Positions 37,498-46,919 are shown, counted from the stretch's first letter. The stretch: 64,000 nucleotides of DNA from Azospirillum picis (GCF_017876115.1 NZ_JAGINO010000024.1:62001-126000), one strand, 5' to 3'. Made by a program: numbers and translations. The notes: a model not told the origin generated them from the sequence alone.

Positions 37498-38718
37498 ATG
37501 ATCGCGGCACCGGCGTCCAACACCGCCCCGGCCCGGCCGGCGGCGGCCGGCCGCGGCGGGCTGCTCCTGGCCGCCGCCGCGGCCGCCGGCCTGTGGCTGG
37601 CCGGCCCGGCCGGCGGCGGTCCGGCTCCGGCCCGTGCCCAGGCGGCCGGCGCCCCGCCGGTGACGGTCAGCCGGCCGTTGCGCCAGGACATCATCGAGTG
37701 GGACGAGTTCACGGGCCAGTTCCAGGCCGTGGATTCCGTGGCGATCCGCGCCCGGGTCAGCGGGTATCTCGATTCCGTCAATTTCCGTGACGGCCAGATG
37801 GTCAAGGCCGGCGACCTGCTGTTCGTCATCGACCCGCGCCCCTTCGAGGCGACGCTTGCCTCGGTGCGGGCCGAGTTGCAGCAGGCCGAGGCCAGGCTGG
37901 ACCTGTCGAACCGCCAGCTCGCCCGTGCCGCCGAACTGCGGCGGAGCGACAATGTCGCCGCCAGCGTCTTCGACGAGCGCCAGCAGCAGGTCCGCGTCGA
38001 CGCCGCCGGGGTCGAAGTCGCCAAGGCAGCCGTCCGCACCGCCGAACTGAACCTCAGCTTCACCCGCATCCTGGCGCCGCTTTCCGGCCGCATCAGCCGG
38101 CGCGAGGTCAGCGTGGGCAACCTGATCGCCGGCGGCGAGGCCGGGGCGGCGACGCTGCTGACCACCATCGTGTCGCTCGACCCGATCTATTTCACCTTCG
38201 ACATGAGCGAAGCCGACTTCCTCGCCTATGTCCGTGCGGCCCAGAACGGCAGGTTGCGCTCGCAGCGCGACGGCGGGATCGAGGTCGAGGCCCGCCTGTT
38301 CGACGAGCGCGACTGGACGCTGAAAGGCACGCTCGACTTCGTCGACAACCAGGTGAATGCCGGGTCCGGCACCATCCGGGCGCGCGCCGTCTTCAGCAAC
38401 CCCACCGGCGTCCTGACGCCCGGCCAGTTCGGGCGGTTGCGGCTGCCGGGGTCCGACCGCTACACCGCGACGCTGATCCCGGACCAGGCGGTGGTCAGCG
38501 ACCAGGCCAGCAAGATCGTGCTGACCGTGGGCGACGACGGCACCGTGGTGCCAAAGCCGGTACGGCTCGGCCCGATGGAAAACGGCCTGCGCGTCGTTCG
38601 CTCCGGACTGGCGGAAACCGACCGGGTGATCATCAACGGGCTGGTCCGTGCCCGGCCCGGCGCCAAGGTGACCCCGCAGGAAGGATCGATCGAGCCGCCA
38701 AAACCTCCGGCCGGGTGA
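37498..38718 (+). CDS. RND efflux periplasmic adaptor (MexE/AcrA-like)
   Basis: Membrane fusion protein of about 406 residues. An Ala-rich signal region comes first (about residues 1-48). It then shows lipoyl and hairpin domains (AIRARVSGYLDSVNFRDGQM, DLLFVIDPRPFEA, SFTRILAPLSGRISRREVSV), the beta-barrel (LDPIYFTFDMSEADFL) and the membrane-proximal domain (ALTVGDDGTVV-like segment with RLGPM). It links the RND pump to an outer-membrane channel. It is 12 bp from the pump gene. The ATG at 37498 follows a G-rich stretch, so the start is approximate. Confidence 0.9.
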   Translation: MIAAPASNTAPARPAAAGRGGLLLAAAAAAGLWLAGPAGGGPAPARAQAAGAPPVTVSRPLRQDIIEWDEFTGQFQAVDSVAIRARVSGYLDSVNFRDGQMVKAGDLLFVIDPRPFEATLASVRAELQQAEARLDLSNRQLARAAELRRSDNVAASVFDERQQQVRVDAAGVEVAKAAVRTAELNLSFTRILAPLSGRISRREVSVGNLIAGGEAGAATLLTTIVSLDPIYFTFDMSEADFLAYVRAAQNGRLRSQRDGGIEVEARLFDERDWTLKGTLDFVDNQVNAGSGTIRARAVFSNPTGVLTPGQFGRLRLPGSDRYTATLIPDQAVVSDQASKIVLTVGDDGTVVPKPVRLGPMENGLRVVRSGLAETDRVIINGLVRARPGAKVTPQEGSIEPPKPPAG

Positions 38719-38730
38719 GGGGCGACAGCC

Positions 38731-41700
38731 ATGAACATCTCGCACTTCTTCATCAACCGGCCGATCTTCGCGGCGGTCCTGTCCATCGTCATCACCCTCG
38801 TCGGCATCTTCGCCTACCTGACCCTGCCCGTGGCGCAGTATCCCGAGATCGCGCCGCCGACCATCGTGGTGAACACGACATACCCCGGCGCCTCGGCGCA
38901 GGTCGTCGCCGACACCGTCTCCGCTCCCATGGAGCAGGAGATCAACGGCGTCGAGAACATGCTCTACATGACCTCGCAGGCGACCAGCGACGGCCGCCTG
39001 CAACTGACCATCACCTTCAGGCTCGGCACCGATCTCGACACCGCCCAGGTGCTCGTGCAGAACCGCCTTGCCGTCGCCGAGCCGCGGTTGCCGGAAGAGG
39101 TGCGGCGCATCGGCGTGACCGTGCGCAAGAATTCGCCCGACATGCTGATGGTGATCCACCTGAATTCGCCGGGCGGCGAGCGCGACCAGCTCTACATGTC
39201 GAACTACGCGCTGCTGCAGATCAAGGACGTGCTGGCACGCCTGGACGGCGTCGGCGACGTGCAGGTGTTCGGCGCCCGCGACTACGCCATGCGCGTCTGG
39301 CTCGACCCCGACAGGGTGGCGGCGCGCGGGCTCACCGCGGGCGACGTCGTCCGCGCCATCCAGGCGCAGAACGTCCAGGTGTCGGGCGGCGTCATCAACC
39401 AGCCGCCGGTCCCGACGCCCGGAGCCTTCCAGCTCAATGTCGAGACGCTGGGCCGCCTCACCGACGCCCGCGAATTCGGCAACATCATCGTGAAGACCGA
39501 CGGCGCCGCCGTCACCCGCCTGCGCGACGTGGCCCGCATCGAGCTCGGCGCCCAGGACTACAACCTGAACGCCTACCTCGACCGCCAGTCCGCGGTGCCG
39601 CTGGTGGTCTTCCAGCGGCCCGGCTCCAACGCCCTGGACACCGCCAACCGCATCCTGACGACCATGGCCGACCTCTCCAAGGGCTTCCCCGAGGGCATGC
39701 GCTACGACGTCGTCTACAACCCCACCGAGTTCATCGCCCAGTCGGTCGAGGAGGTCTACAAGACGATCTACGAAGCGGTCATCCTGGTCGTCATCGTCGT
39801 CATCCTGTTCCTCCAGTCCTGGCGCGCCTCGATCGTCCCGATCCTGGCCATCCCGGTCTCGCTGGTCGGCACCTTCGCCGTGCTGGCGGCGTTGGGCTAT
39901 TCGCTGAACACGCTGTCGCTGTTCGGCCTGGTGCTGGCGATCGGCATCGTGGTCGACGACGCCATCGTCGTGGTGGAGAATGTGGAGCGCTTCATCAGCC
40001 GCGGCATGAAGCCCAAGGATGCCGCGCACGAGACGATGAACGAGGTCGGCGGGGCGCTGATCGCCATCGCCCTGGTGCTGACCGCGGTGTTCGTTCCCGC
40101 CGCCCTGGTCAGCGGCATTTCCGGCCAGTTCTTCCGGCAGTTCGCGGTGACGATCGCCAGCGCCACGGTGATCTCCTGCCTCGTCTCCCTGACGCTCAGC
40201 CCGGCGCTCTGCGCCCTGCTGTTCAAGCCGCACCGGGAAAACCCGCCCAGGCCGTCGCTGCCGATGCGGCCGGTCGCCGCCTTCTTCCGCGGCTTCAACC
40301 GCGGGTTCGACCGGCTGTCCAACGGCTATGCCGGGCTGACGCGGCGGCTGGTGCGGCTGCCGTTCATCGTCCTGCCGGTCTATCTGCTGCTGCTCGGCGT
40401 GACCGGCTGGCAGTTCAGCCGGGCACCGACCGGCTTCATCCCCAACCAGGACCAGGGCTACCTGATCACCGTGGTGCAACTGCCGCCGGGGTCTTCGCTC
40501 GCCCGGACCGACGAGGTGGTGCGCAAGTCGGTGGACGTGCTGCTGAAGACGCCGGGAGTCGCCCATGCCGTCCCCTTCGCCGGCTTCGACGGCGCCACCT
40601 TCACCAACGCGCCGAACGCCGGGGCGATCTTCGTGACCCTCGCCCCCTTCGAGGATCGCATCAGGAACGGTCATTCCGCCGATGCGGTGCTGGCCGACCT
40701 GAGGCAGCGGCTGGCCTCGATCGAGGACGCCTTCATCATCACCATCCCGCCGCCGCCGGTCCGCGGCATCGGCAGCGCCGGCGGCTTCAAGATGATGGTG
40801 GAGGACAAGCGCGGCCGCGGCCTGCCGGCCCTCGATGCGGCGGTGTCCGAACTGTCCGCCGCGGCCAACAAGATCCCGGGACTGGTCGGCGTGTTCACGC
40901 TGTTCAACACCAAGACACCCAAGATCTACGCGGATATCGACCGGCAGCGGGCGGAGATGCTGGGGGTGACCGCCGATCAGGTGTTCGAGGCGCTGCAGAT
41001 CTATGTCGGCTCGGCCTTCGTCAACGAGTTCAACCTCCTGGGACGCACCTACCGGGTCACCGCGCAGGCCGACGGCCGTTTCCGCCAGGACCCGCGAGAC
41101 CTCGCCAACCTGAAGACGCGCAACGAGCGCGGCGAGATGGTGCCGATCGGTGCGGTGGCGGCGCTGACCGACATCACCGGCCCCTACCGCGCCGCCCGCT
41201 ACAACCTCTACCCGGCGGCGGAGCTGCAGGGCAACACGCTGCCCGGCGTCTCCACCGGCTACGCCCTGGCCGCCATGGAAAAGGCGGCCGCCGAGGTGCT
41301 GCCGGACGGCTTCGGCTTCGAGTGGACGGAGCTGGCCTACCAGGAACGGGCTGCGGGAAACAGCGGCCTGATGGTCTTCGGCCTGTCGGTTCTGTTCGTC
41401 TTCCTGGTGCTTGCCGCCCAGTATGAGAGCTGGACCATGCCGCTGTCGGTCATCCTGATCGTGCCGATGTGCCTGCTGGCGGCGGTGACCGGCCTGATGA
41501 TGCGCGGCATGGCCGTCGACATCCTGGCCCAGGTCGGCTTCGTCGTCCTGGTCGGCCTTGCCGCCAAGAACGCCATTCTCATCGTCGAGTTCGCCCGCCA
41601 GAACGAATTGTTCGAGGGGAAGAACCGCTTCGAGGCGGCGGTGGAGGCGGCGCGCACGCGGCTTCGCCCGATCCTGATGACCTCCCTCGCCTTCATCCTC

Positions 41701-41931
41701 GGCGTCGTGCCGCTGATGATCGCGCAGGGAGCCGGGGCGGAGATGCGGCAGACCCTGGGAACCGCGGTGTTCACGGGAATGCTGGGCGTCACCATCTTCG
41801 GCCTGATCTACACCCCGGTGTTCTACACGGTCGTCCGCCGCCTCTTCAGCGGACCGCTGGCGGTCAACCAGCACCCCGCCGCAGCCGAGGAAGAGGTCGG
41901 CCTGCAATCGCGGCATCAGCCTGGGGAGTGA
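38731..41931 (+). CDS. RND multidrug efflux pump (HAE1 family)
   Basis: Inner-membrane proton-drug antiporter of 1066 residues, the usual length. The N-terminus MNISHFFINRPIFAAVLSIV is characteristic. Helix 4 carries the proton-relay aspartates in GIVVDDAIVVVENVER, and helix 10/11 has LAAKNAILIVEFARQ. PGASAQVVADTVSAPMEQEI and the GxxPP-type porter segments are also present. Together with the adaptor it forms a MexEF/AcrAB-like system. No outer-membrane factor follows, so a channel must be supplied from elsewhere. gaggggc lies ten bases before ATG. Confidence 0.95.
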   Translation: MNISHFFINRPIFAAVLSIVITLVGIFAYLTLPVAQYPEIAPPTIVVNTTYPGASAQVVADTVSAPMEQEINGVENMLYMTSQATSDGRLQLTITFRLGTDLDTAQVLVQNRLAVAEPRLPEEVRRIGVTVRKNSPDMLMVIHLNSPGGERDQLYMSNYALLQIKDVLARLDGVGDVQVFGARDYAMRVWLDPDRVAARGLTAGDVVRAIQAQNVQVSGGVINQPPVPTPGAFQLNVETLGRLTDAREFGNIIVKTDGAAVTRLRDVARIELGAQDYNLNAYLDRQSAVPLVVFQRPGSNALDTANRILTTMADLSKGFPEGMRYDVVYNPTEFIAQSVEEVYKTIYEAVILVVIVVILFLQSWRASIVPILAIPVSLVGTFAVLAALGYSLNTLSLFGLVLAIGIVVDDAIVVVENVERFISRGMKPKDAAHETMNEVGGALIAIALVLTAVFVPAALVSGISGQFFRQFAVTIASATVISCLVSLTLSPALCALLFKPHRENPPRPSLPMRPVAAFFRGFNRGFDRLSNGYAGLTRRLVRLPFIVLPVYLLLLGVTGWQFSRAPTGFIPNQDQGYLITVVQLPPGSSLARTDEVVRKSVDVLLKTPGVAHAVPFAGFDGATFTNAPNAGAIFVTLAPFEDRIRNGHSADAVLADLRQRLASIEDAFIITIPPPPVRGIGSAGGFKMMVEDKRGRGLPALDAAVSELSAAANKIPGLVGVFTLFNTKTPKIYADIDRQRAEMLGVTADQVFEALQIYVGSAFVNEFNLLGRTYRVTAQADGRFRQDPRDLANLKTRNERGEMVPIGAVAALTDITGPYRAARYNLYPAAELQGNTLPGVSTGYALAAMEKAAAEVLPDGFGFEWTELAYQERAAGNSGLMVFGLSVLFVFLVLAAQYESWTMPLSVILIVPMCLLAAVTGLMMRGMAVDILAQVGFVVLVGLAAKNAILIVEFARQNELFEGKNRFEAAVEAARTRLRPILMTSLAFILGVVPLMIAQGAGAEMRQTLGTAVFTGMLGVTIFGLIYTPVFYTVVRRLFSGPLAVNQHPAAAEEEVGLQSRHQPGE

Positions 41932-42111
41932 TGGCTTGGCGGGGCAGGGCGGGGCAGGGCATCGTCCCCGCCGCCCGCCGCCCGCCGCCCGCCAAGCCGA
42001 ATCGGCCGATCGGCCGTCATCCGGTTCGACCGACGACACGCCTTCATTGTTCGACAGGCATCGGGCCTGCTGCCTGGAAGCAGCAGGCCCCGCTTTCGCA
42101 ACGCTTCGGCG

Positions 42112-42354
42112 TCAATCCTGCCCGCGGGAGACGCGGAACCAATGCTCGGCATACTGCCGGCACAGCTCGGCCTCGATGCCGTCGCCGACGCGTTCGGCGT
42201 CGGCAGCGCGGGCGAGCCACTGGGACTGTTTTTGAAGCGCCGACCCGTTTACACGGGCGGGTGCTGGCCGCCCCCCGGAGGAGGCGGCAGTGGTGTGGCG
42301 GGACTTGCTGAAATTCGGTCGCGGCACTGGTACGCGGGGCCTGGAGGGTGGCAT
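42112..42354 (-). CDS. DUF4167-like small protein
   Basis: Short protein of 80 residues. A basic, low-complexity N-terminus (MPPSRPRVPVPRPNFSKSR) leads to a small helical domain whose WLARAADAERVGDGIEAELC and QYAEHWFRV segments match the alphaproteobacterial DUF4167 pattern (xLARDAxxxGDxVxAExxxQxAEHYFR). Function is unknown; the family is often described as nucleic-acid related. The canonical Tyr in AEHYFR is Trp here, and the N-terminus is short. Recognition is from the motif only. The 298 bp upstream (42355-42652) hold its likely promoter and nothing else visible. Confidence 0.5.
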   Translation of the reverse strand: MPPSRPRVPVPRPNFSKSRHTTAASSGGRPAPARVNGSALQKQSQWLARAADAERVGDGIEAELCRQYAEHWFRVSRGQD

Positions 42355-42652
42355 GGGGCCTACCGACTTCCTTGAAAGAGTACGGGGTCATCCGTGACCC
42401 GGCAGAGTCTACGCTGCAATTTGCCAGGATGCGCGAAAATTCTCCGGTGACGCGGCGGCGCCAACGCCTGCCGACGCGCCGGCCGACATCGAGGGCACGG
42501 CCGGCCGCCCAGGCACCGATTGCTCCCGCCATCCGGACCCTCACCGCCGGCATCCGGATCGCCAAACGGACACCGGCGTTCGTGGAGAGTTTCGGGCATG
42601 TGCGGATCGGCCCGGCGACGTGTATGCTCCAGAAAACAGGCGAGGATGACGG

Positions 42653-43030
42653 ATGATCCACCATGTGTCGCTCGGCACCAACGATGTCGAGAGAGCCAGA
42701 CGGTTCTATGATGCCGTGCTGCCCGTCGTCGGCATGATGCCGATGACCAGCACCGGAGAAGGTCTGGCTTATGGGAGCGGTACGTTTCATTTCAGTGTTC
42801 AACCCCCCATCGACGGCAAGCCGGCCACGGTCGGTAACGGCACCCACATTGCGTTCGCGGTAGAGGAACGCGATATGGTTGACCGCTTCTACTCAACGGC
42901 ACTTGCCAATGGCGGGGTCGGCGACGGGGAACCTGGGCTGCGGCCGGAATACGACGCTCACTATTATGGGGCGTTCGTCCGCGATCCTGACGGACACAAG
43001 CTGGAAGCTGTCACCTACTCCGCGAAATAG
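42653..43030 (+). CDS. VOC-family (glyoxalase/dioxygenase fold) protein
   Basis: Single-domain VOC protein of 125 residues. It starts MIHHVSLGTNDVERARRFYD, a typical first betaalphabetabetabeta module, with metal-ligand candidates His4 and the terminal KLEAVTY Glu. The second module includes THIAFAVEERDMVDRFY and RDPDGHKLEAV. Many such proteins are metal-dependent lyases or antibiotic-binding proteins. The substrate is unknown. aggatgacgg precedes ATG. Confidence 0.87.
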   Translation: MIHHVSLGTNDVERARRFYDAVLPVVGMMPMTSTGEGLAYGSGTFHFSVQPPIDGKPATVGNGTHIAFAVEERDMVDRFYSTALANGGVGDGEPGLRPEYDAHYYGAFVRDPDGHKLEAVTYSAK

Positions 43031-43523
43031 CCTTTCCGATGGGGACGGTGCCGCGAGAATGCGGCGACCCGCCGGGATCGTCCCCGACGCGCTCGAAGGC
43101 CGCTCGGAGGCCGTCCTGGCACTGGAGGCCGCCGCCAACCCCACCCTCCAACGCCGTGCCCGAACGCCGCCAAGCATCAGCGTCCTGACCCAGGGAGGGC
43201 GGGATCGTCGGTTTCCGGTGTTTCCAGCCGATTGCCCGGAGACGCTTGCCGCCTTGATCCTTGGTCAAGCCGATGCCCGTCAGCCGGCCAAGCAACTGCC
43301 GTTTCGCATCCGGTGGCGACAGATCGATGTTCAGGAAATCGGACAGGGCAGTTCCGAAACTGTCCGGATCCACCCGCGCGGCAAGCCGGCCCGACATCTG
43401 CTCATCGGAGATGTTTCCCGCCGGATCGTGCGAGATCTTCGCGAAGAGTGCATCGGCATCCCGCAATGTCCCTTGCCGCTGGCGACGCTCTGCTCCGTTT
43501 CGGGACCGTGGAACGGCATGCAT
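43011..43523 (-). CDS. hypothetical protein, weakly supported
   Basis: An open frame of 170 codons overlaps the 3' end of the VOC gene on the other strand. The middle (DALFAKISHDPAGNISDEQM, then LLGRLTGIGLTKDQGGKRLR) has a protein-like composition, with alternating helix-like segments. I do not recognise it, and no clear ribosome site decides a start. It may be a fragment of a longer gene or a chance frame. The flanking 43524-43777 contains no other candidate. Confidence 0.3.
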   Translation of the reverse strand: MHAVPRSRNGAERRQRQGTLRDADALFAKISHDPAGNISDEQMSGRLAARVDPDSFGTALSDFLNIDLSPPDAKRQLLGRLTGIGLTKDQGGKRLRAIGWKHRKPTIPPSLGQDADAWRRSGTALEGGVGGGLQCQDGLRAAFERVGDDPGGSPHSRGTVPIGKAISRSR

Positions 43524-43777
43524 CTGAAAGCTGACCGCCGTGTGGCGGTGCCCCGCCCCTGCACTTGATAGTCAGATCGAGCGTCCGTCGGCAAGACCCG
43601 GCGACAGTCGTGGGCTGCTGAGCTGGTTTCCGCAGGTGTGATCGTCGGATGAGGGCTCTGGAAAGCGCCTCTGAAAGGCGGCTGTCGTCACTTGTCGGCA
43701 TGCCCTTGGCATCGGACACATAGCCGGTAAACCGGCGGTCGGTGAATGAGGGCTTCGCTTGGGCTCACGCTGTCGGA

Positions 43778-44710
43778 TCAGGCGGCGGCCGGCAAGGTAA
43801 ATCCCGGGAGTGCACGGATGGCCGCCGTCATCGACTGAAGGAACACCTGGGTCCGGCGCGGGAGGTAGCGCCTTGTCGGGTACAGCAGATGGACACGTTG
43901 GGAGGGCAATGTCCATTCCGGTAGCAGTTGAACGAGGTCACCTTTTTCTATCAAGTCCTGAACCAGCCAAGCCGGCGCACTGCCGATTCCAATGCCATCG
44001 AGAAAGCACTGCCGCAACGACAGGGAGCTGTTGACCCGATAGGGGCCGACGGTGGCCACCGAAACATGCTCTGCACCGTTGGTGAAGGTGAGGGTCCCGC
44101 GGGGCTCCAGCCCGGCGTACCCGATATAGGGGTGGCTTTCAACGTCATCGGGGTGGCGTAGAACCGGCGCTCCCGCGAGGTAGACAGCCGAGGCGACCAA
44201 TATACGCGGAGAGGTCGCGACCTCGCGCGCCACGGCTTCCGGCGGCAATGGCCCCCCTAGCCGGACCGCGACATCGACGCCCTCCTCGACGAGATCGACC
44301 ATCCGATCGTTCAGGATCAGCTCGACTTCGAGTCCCGGATGTTGGCTTAGAAAGGCCGTCACCAGCGCGTTGAGCCGGAGTTCGCCGAAGCCCAGGGGAG
44401 CGCTGACCGTGAGCTTGCCGATCACCTGCTGCACTTGCCCGCGCACCTCCGCGATGGCGTCGGCATAGTCGTCGGCGATTTGCCGACAGCGCTGATAGAA
44501 ACGCCGGCCTTCGTTGGTCGTGGAGAGGCTGGTCGTCGTGCGCTCGATCAGCCGCACGCCGATATCCCGCTCCAGGGCGGCAATGATCTTGCTCACCGTT
44601 GGCTGGGAAACGCCCGCTTCACGGGCGACAGCGGAAAAACTGCCGAGTTCGACGGCGCGGGTGAACAGCCGCAGGGCGTGAAGCCGATCCAACTCATGCC
44701 TCCTTGGCAT
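43778..44710 (-). CDS. LysR-family transcriptional regulator
   Basis: LysR regulator of 310 residues with an N-terminal helix-turn-helix (FTRAVELGSFSAVAREAGVS and QPTVSKIIAALERDIGVRLI) and an effector-binding domain (KLTVSAPLGFGELRLNALV, DRMVDLVEEGVDVAVRLG). It is divergent from an SDR-like gene with an 85-bp gap that contains an imperfect dyad, a probable shared operator. This repeats the LysR/SDR-like arrangement at 34097-35921. Confidence 0.88.
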   Translation of the reverse strand: MPRRHELDRLHALRLFTRAVELGSFSAVAREAGVSQPTVSKIIAALERDIGVRLIERTTTSLSTTNEGRRFYQRCRQIADDYADAIAEVRGQVQQVIGKLTVSAPLGFGELRLNALVTAFLSQHPGLEVELILNDRMVDLVEEGVDVAVRLGGPLPPEAVAREVATSPRILVASAVYLAGAPVLRHPDDVESHPYIGYAGLEPRGTLTFTNGAEHVSVATVGPYRVNSSLSLRQCFLDGIGIGSAPAWLVQDLIEKGDLVQLLPEWTLPSQRVHLLYPTRRYLPRRTQVFLQSMTAAIRALPGFTLPAAA

Positions 44711-44729
44711 AAGGCCTAGTCAGCTATAC

Positions 44730-44749
44730 CCAGTTCTGAGAAGAATTGG
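44730..44749. promoter_or_regulatory. imperfect 20-bp dyad in the LysR/SDR-like divergent promoter
   Basis: ccagttct-gaga-agaattgg has 8-bp arms with one mismatch and lies midway between the two divergent starts. This placement and size fit a LysR-type operator. Confidence 0.4.
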
Positions 44750-44795
44750 AATGGCCTATTCCAGCAGCCGTCAACTCCGCTCGAAAGGCCCTTGC

Positions 44796-45524
44796 ATGAA
44801 CCCGACTGCTCCCGACCCTTTGAAAGGTGCACACGTCGTCGTATTTGGCGGCGCCACAGGGATCGGCCTTGCCACTGCCACCGCGGCACACGCCCGCGGC
44901 GCTCGTGTGACCCTGGTTGGACGCACCCCGGCCAAACTCGCCGCCGCTGCAGCACCTCTTGGCGCGCGGACCGCCATTGCCGATATCACCGATCGTCGCG
45001 CGGTAGAGGCCGTGTTCGTTGAGAGCGATCCGATCGACCATCTGGTTATCACCGCCGGTGCCCTGGGCGGCGGCCCCATCGCCGTCACCGACCCGGACGT
45101 CCTGCTGGCCGCGTTGCAGGAGCGGATCGCCGGGCCGCTCTACGCCATCAAGGCCGCCTTGCCGCTCATGTCGCCGACCGGATCCATCGTTCTGACCGGT
45201 GGCCAGTTCTCCGACCGTCCGTCCGCCGGCTTCTCAGTGGTGGCCGCAGCGGTGCGCGGGATCGAGGCTCTCGCGCAGGCTCTGGCGTTGGAGTTGAAGC
45301 CCATCCGCGTAAACGTCATCGCGCCCGGCTTCGTGGACACCCCGCTGTTCAACGTCATGGGCGAGGCTGCGCGCAACGGCTTGTTGGTCCAGGCCGCTCG
45401 CAGCCTGCCCGGCGGCCGGATTGGCCAAGCCGACGAGGTCGCTCAGGCGATCCTGCTGTTGCTCGTGAACGGCCATATGAACGGCGAGGTCTTGCATGTC
45501 GATGGTGGCGGACGTCTGGTGTGA
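44796..45524 (+). CDS. SDR-like protein lacking the catalytic Tyr-Lys pair (paralogue)
   Basis: SDR-fold protein of about 242 residues with GGATGIGLATA as cofactor loop. The segment aligned with YSASK reads VAAAV (VVAAAVRGIEAL), so the catalytic Tyr and Lys are absent, as in 35157-35921. The ends are nearly the same (NGHMNGEVLHVDGGGRLV). The ATG at 44796 has aaagg eight bases upstream. A longer start at 44751 has none. It is co-located with its divergent LysR regulator. Probably related in function to the first copy; no substrate is assigned. Confidence 0.86.
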   Translation: MNPTAPDPLKGAHVVVFGGATGIGLATATAAHARGARVTLVGRTPAKLAAAAAPLGARTAIADITDRRAVEAVFVESDPIDHLVITAGALGGGPIAVTDPDVLLAALQERIAGPLYAIKAALPLMSPTGSIVLTGGQFSDRPSAGFSVVAAAVRGIEALAQALALELKPIRVNVIAPGFVDTPLFNVMGEAARNGLLVQAARSLPGGRIGQADEVAQAILLLLVNGHMNGEVLHVDGGGRLV

Positions 45525-45755
45525 CGGACCAGCGCGGCGGGCGCAGGTACCGGCCTGATGAACACTTGGCGGTGATCCGCCGTCAGCTTTCCGGCATCGG
45601 CCCATGGGCGATGGTTTGGAAAACCACCTCTAAACTTGGCCTGCCGCGCGCGTAGCGGCAGGCCTTTCCCATCGCGAAGAGCACCGTGATGCCGGCGATA
45701 GCTGGTCCGTCGACCAGCATGGATCGGTCCGGCACCACGGGAAAACAACCGCCGC

Positions 45756-46871
45756 TCACACCAGTTCGGCGAGGTCCTTGGCGTCGAACCCCTTCAAACC
45801 CTCGGTATCGCCGCTCCGGATTTTCCTGACCCAGGCCGGGTCGCTGATGAGGGCGCGGCCGACCGCGATGAGGTCGAACTCGTCACGCTCCATCCGCTCG
45901 ACGAGCGCGTCGAGGCCGACGCTGGTCGAGCCCTCGCCGCTGAAGGCGGTCATGACGTCGCCGGTCAAGCCGACCGAGCCGACGCTGATCGTGGCGGCAC
46001 CGGTCAGTTTCTTGGCCCAGCCGGCGAAGTTGAGCCCCTGCGTGCCGTCGATCCCGGGGAACTCGGGCTCCCAGAAGCGGCGCTGCGAGCAGTGCAGCAC
46101 GTCGACGCCCGCCTCGACCAACGGCTGCAGCCAGTCGGCCATCAGATCGGGGGTCTCGGCGATGCGCGCGGCATAGTCCTGCGGCTTCCACTGGCTGACG
46201 CGCAGGATGATCGGGAAGCCCGGCCCGACGCTGGCGCGGATCGCGGCGACGATCTCCGCGGCGAAGCGGGACCGCTCGCGGATCGTGGCGCCGCCGTAGC
46301 GGTCGCCGCGCAGGTTGGTTCCGCTCCAGAAGAATTGATCGATCAGGTAGCCGTGGGCGCCATGGAGTTCGATCGTGTCGAAGCCGAGCCGCTTCGCGTC
46401 GGCCGCCGCCTTGGCGAAGGCGGCGATCGTATCGGCGATGTCCGCGTCACTCATCGCTTTCCCGCGCGCGATGCCGGGCGCATCGAGCCCCGAGGGGCTT
46501 TCCACCGCCGCGTCGGGGACCCAGTCGGTGAGGAAGCTCTTGACCCCGCCGGTGTGCCACAACTGCGGTCCCATGCGGCCACCCGCCGTGTGGACGGCGT
46601 CGACCACGCCTTTCCAGCCGGCAAGCGCCCGTTCGCCGTGGAAGAACGGGATCCCCGGGTCATTGCGGGAGGCGGGCCGGTCGATCACCGTGCCCTCCGA
46701 AAGAATCAGGCCGACGCCGCCTTCGGCCCGCCGCCGGTAATAGGCGGCATGCGCCGGGCCGGGAATGCCGTCGGGTGCGAAGCTGCGCGTCATCGGGGCC
46801 ATGACGATGCGGTTCGCCAGCTCCATCGAGCCGATGCGAAAAGGGCGGAACAGGACGTCTGTCGAAGACAT
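45756..46871 (-). CDS. Old Yellow Enzyme-family NADH:flavin oxidoreductase
   Basis: FMN-dependent ene-reductase of about 371 residues, TIM-barrel fold. Visible features are LFRPFRIGSMELANRIVMAP, the region LWHTGGVKS, the substrate-binding LHGAHGYLIDQFFW and LRGDRYGG. DLIAVGRALISDPAWV is the phosphate-binding end. It reduces activated C=C bonds, such as in unsaturated carbonyls or nitro-compounds, using NAD(P)H. It is transcribed away from an HxlR regulator, with an operator-like dyad between them, so it is probably induced by an electrophile. ATG 46871 is chosen. Confidence 0.9.
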   Translation of the reverse strand: MSSTDVLFRPFRIGSMELANRIVMAPMTRSFAPDGIPGPAHAAYYRRRAEGGVGLILSEGTVIDRPASRNDPGIPFFHGERALAGWKGVVDAVHTAGGRMGPQLWHTGGVKSFLTDWVPDAAVESPSGLDAPGIARGKAMSDADIADTIAAFAKAAADAKRLGFDTIELHGAHGYLIDQFFWSGTNLRGDRYGGATIRERSRFAAEIVAAIRASVGPGFPIILRVSQWKPQDYAARIAETPDLMADWLQPLVEAGVDVLHCSQRRFWEPEFPGIDGTQGLNFAGWAKKLTGAATISVGSVGLTGDVMTAFSGEGSTSVGLDALVERMERDEFDLIAVGRALISDPAWVRKIRSGDTEGLKGFDAKDLAELV

Positions 46872-46902
46872 GGGGAAGCCTCGCTCGTTGATTTGCGTGA
46901 AA

Positions 46903-46919
46903 GGTATACATGTGATACC
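46903..46919. promoter_or_regulatory. operator-like dyad between Old Yellow Enzyme and HxlR genes
   Basis: ggtat-acatgtg-atacc has exact 5-bp arms separated by seven bases, in the 99-bp divergent region. HxlR/YodB-type regulators often bind dyads of this scale, so this is the best operator candidate. Confidence 0.5.

Noticed and set aside
37456-42039. A 1527-residue frame antisense to the RND operon
   Set aside because: Composition is that of a GC-driven shadow (runs of Arg, Gly, Asp, His), and the plus-strand RND genes are unmistakable.
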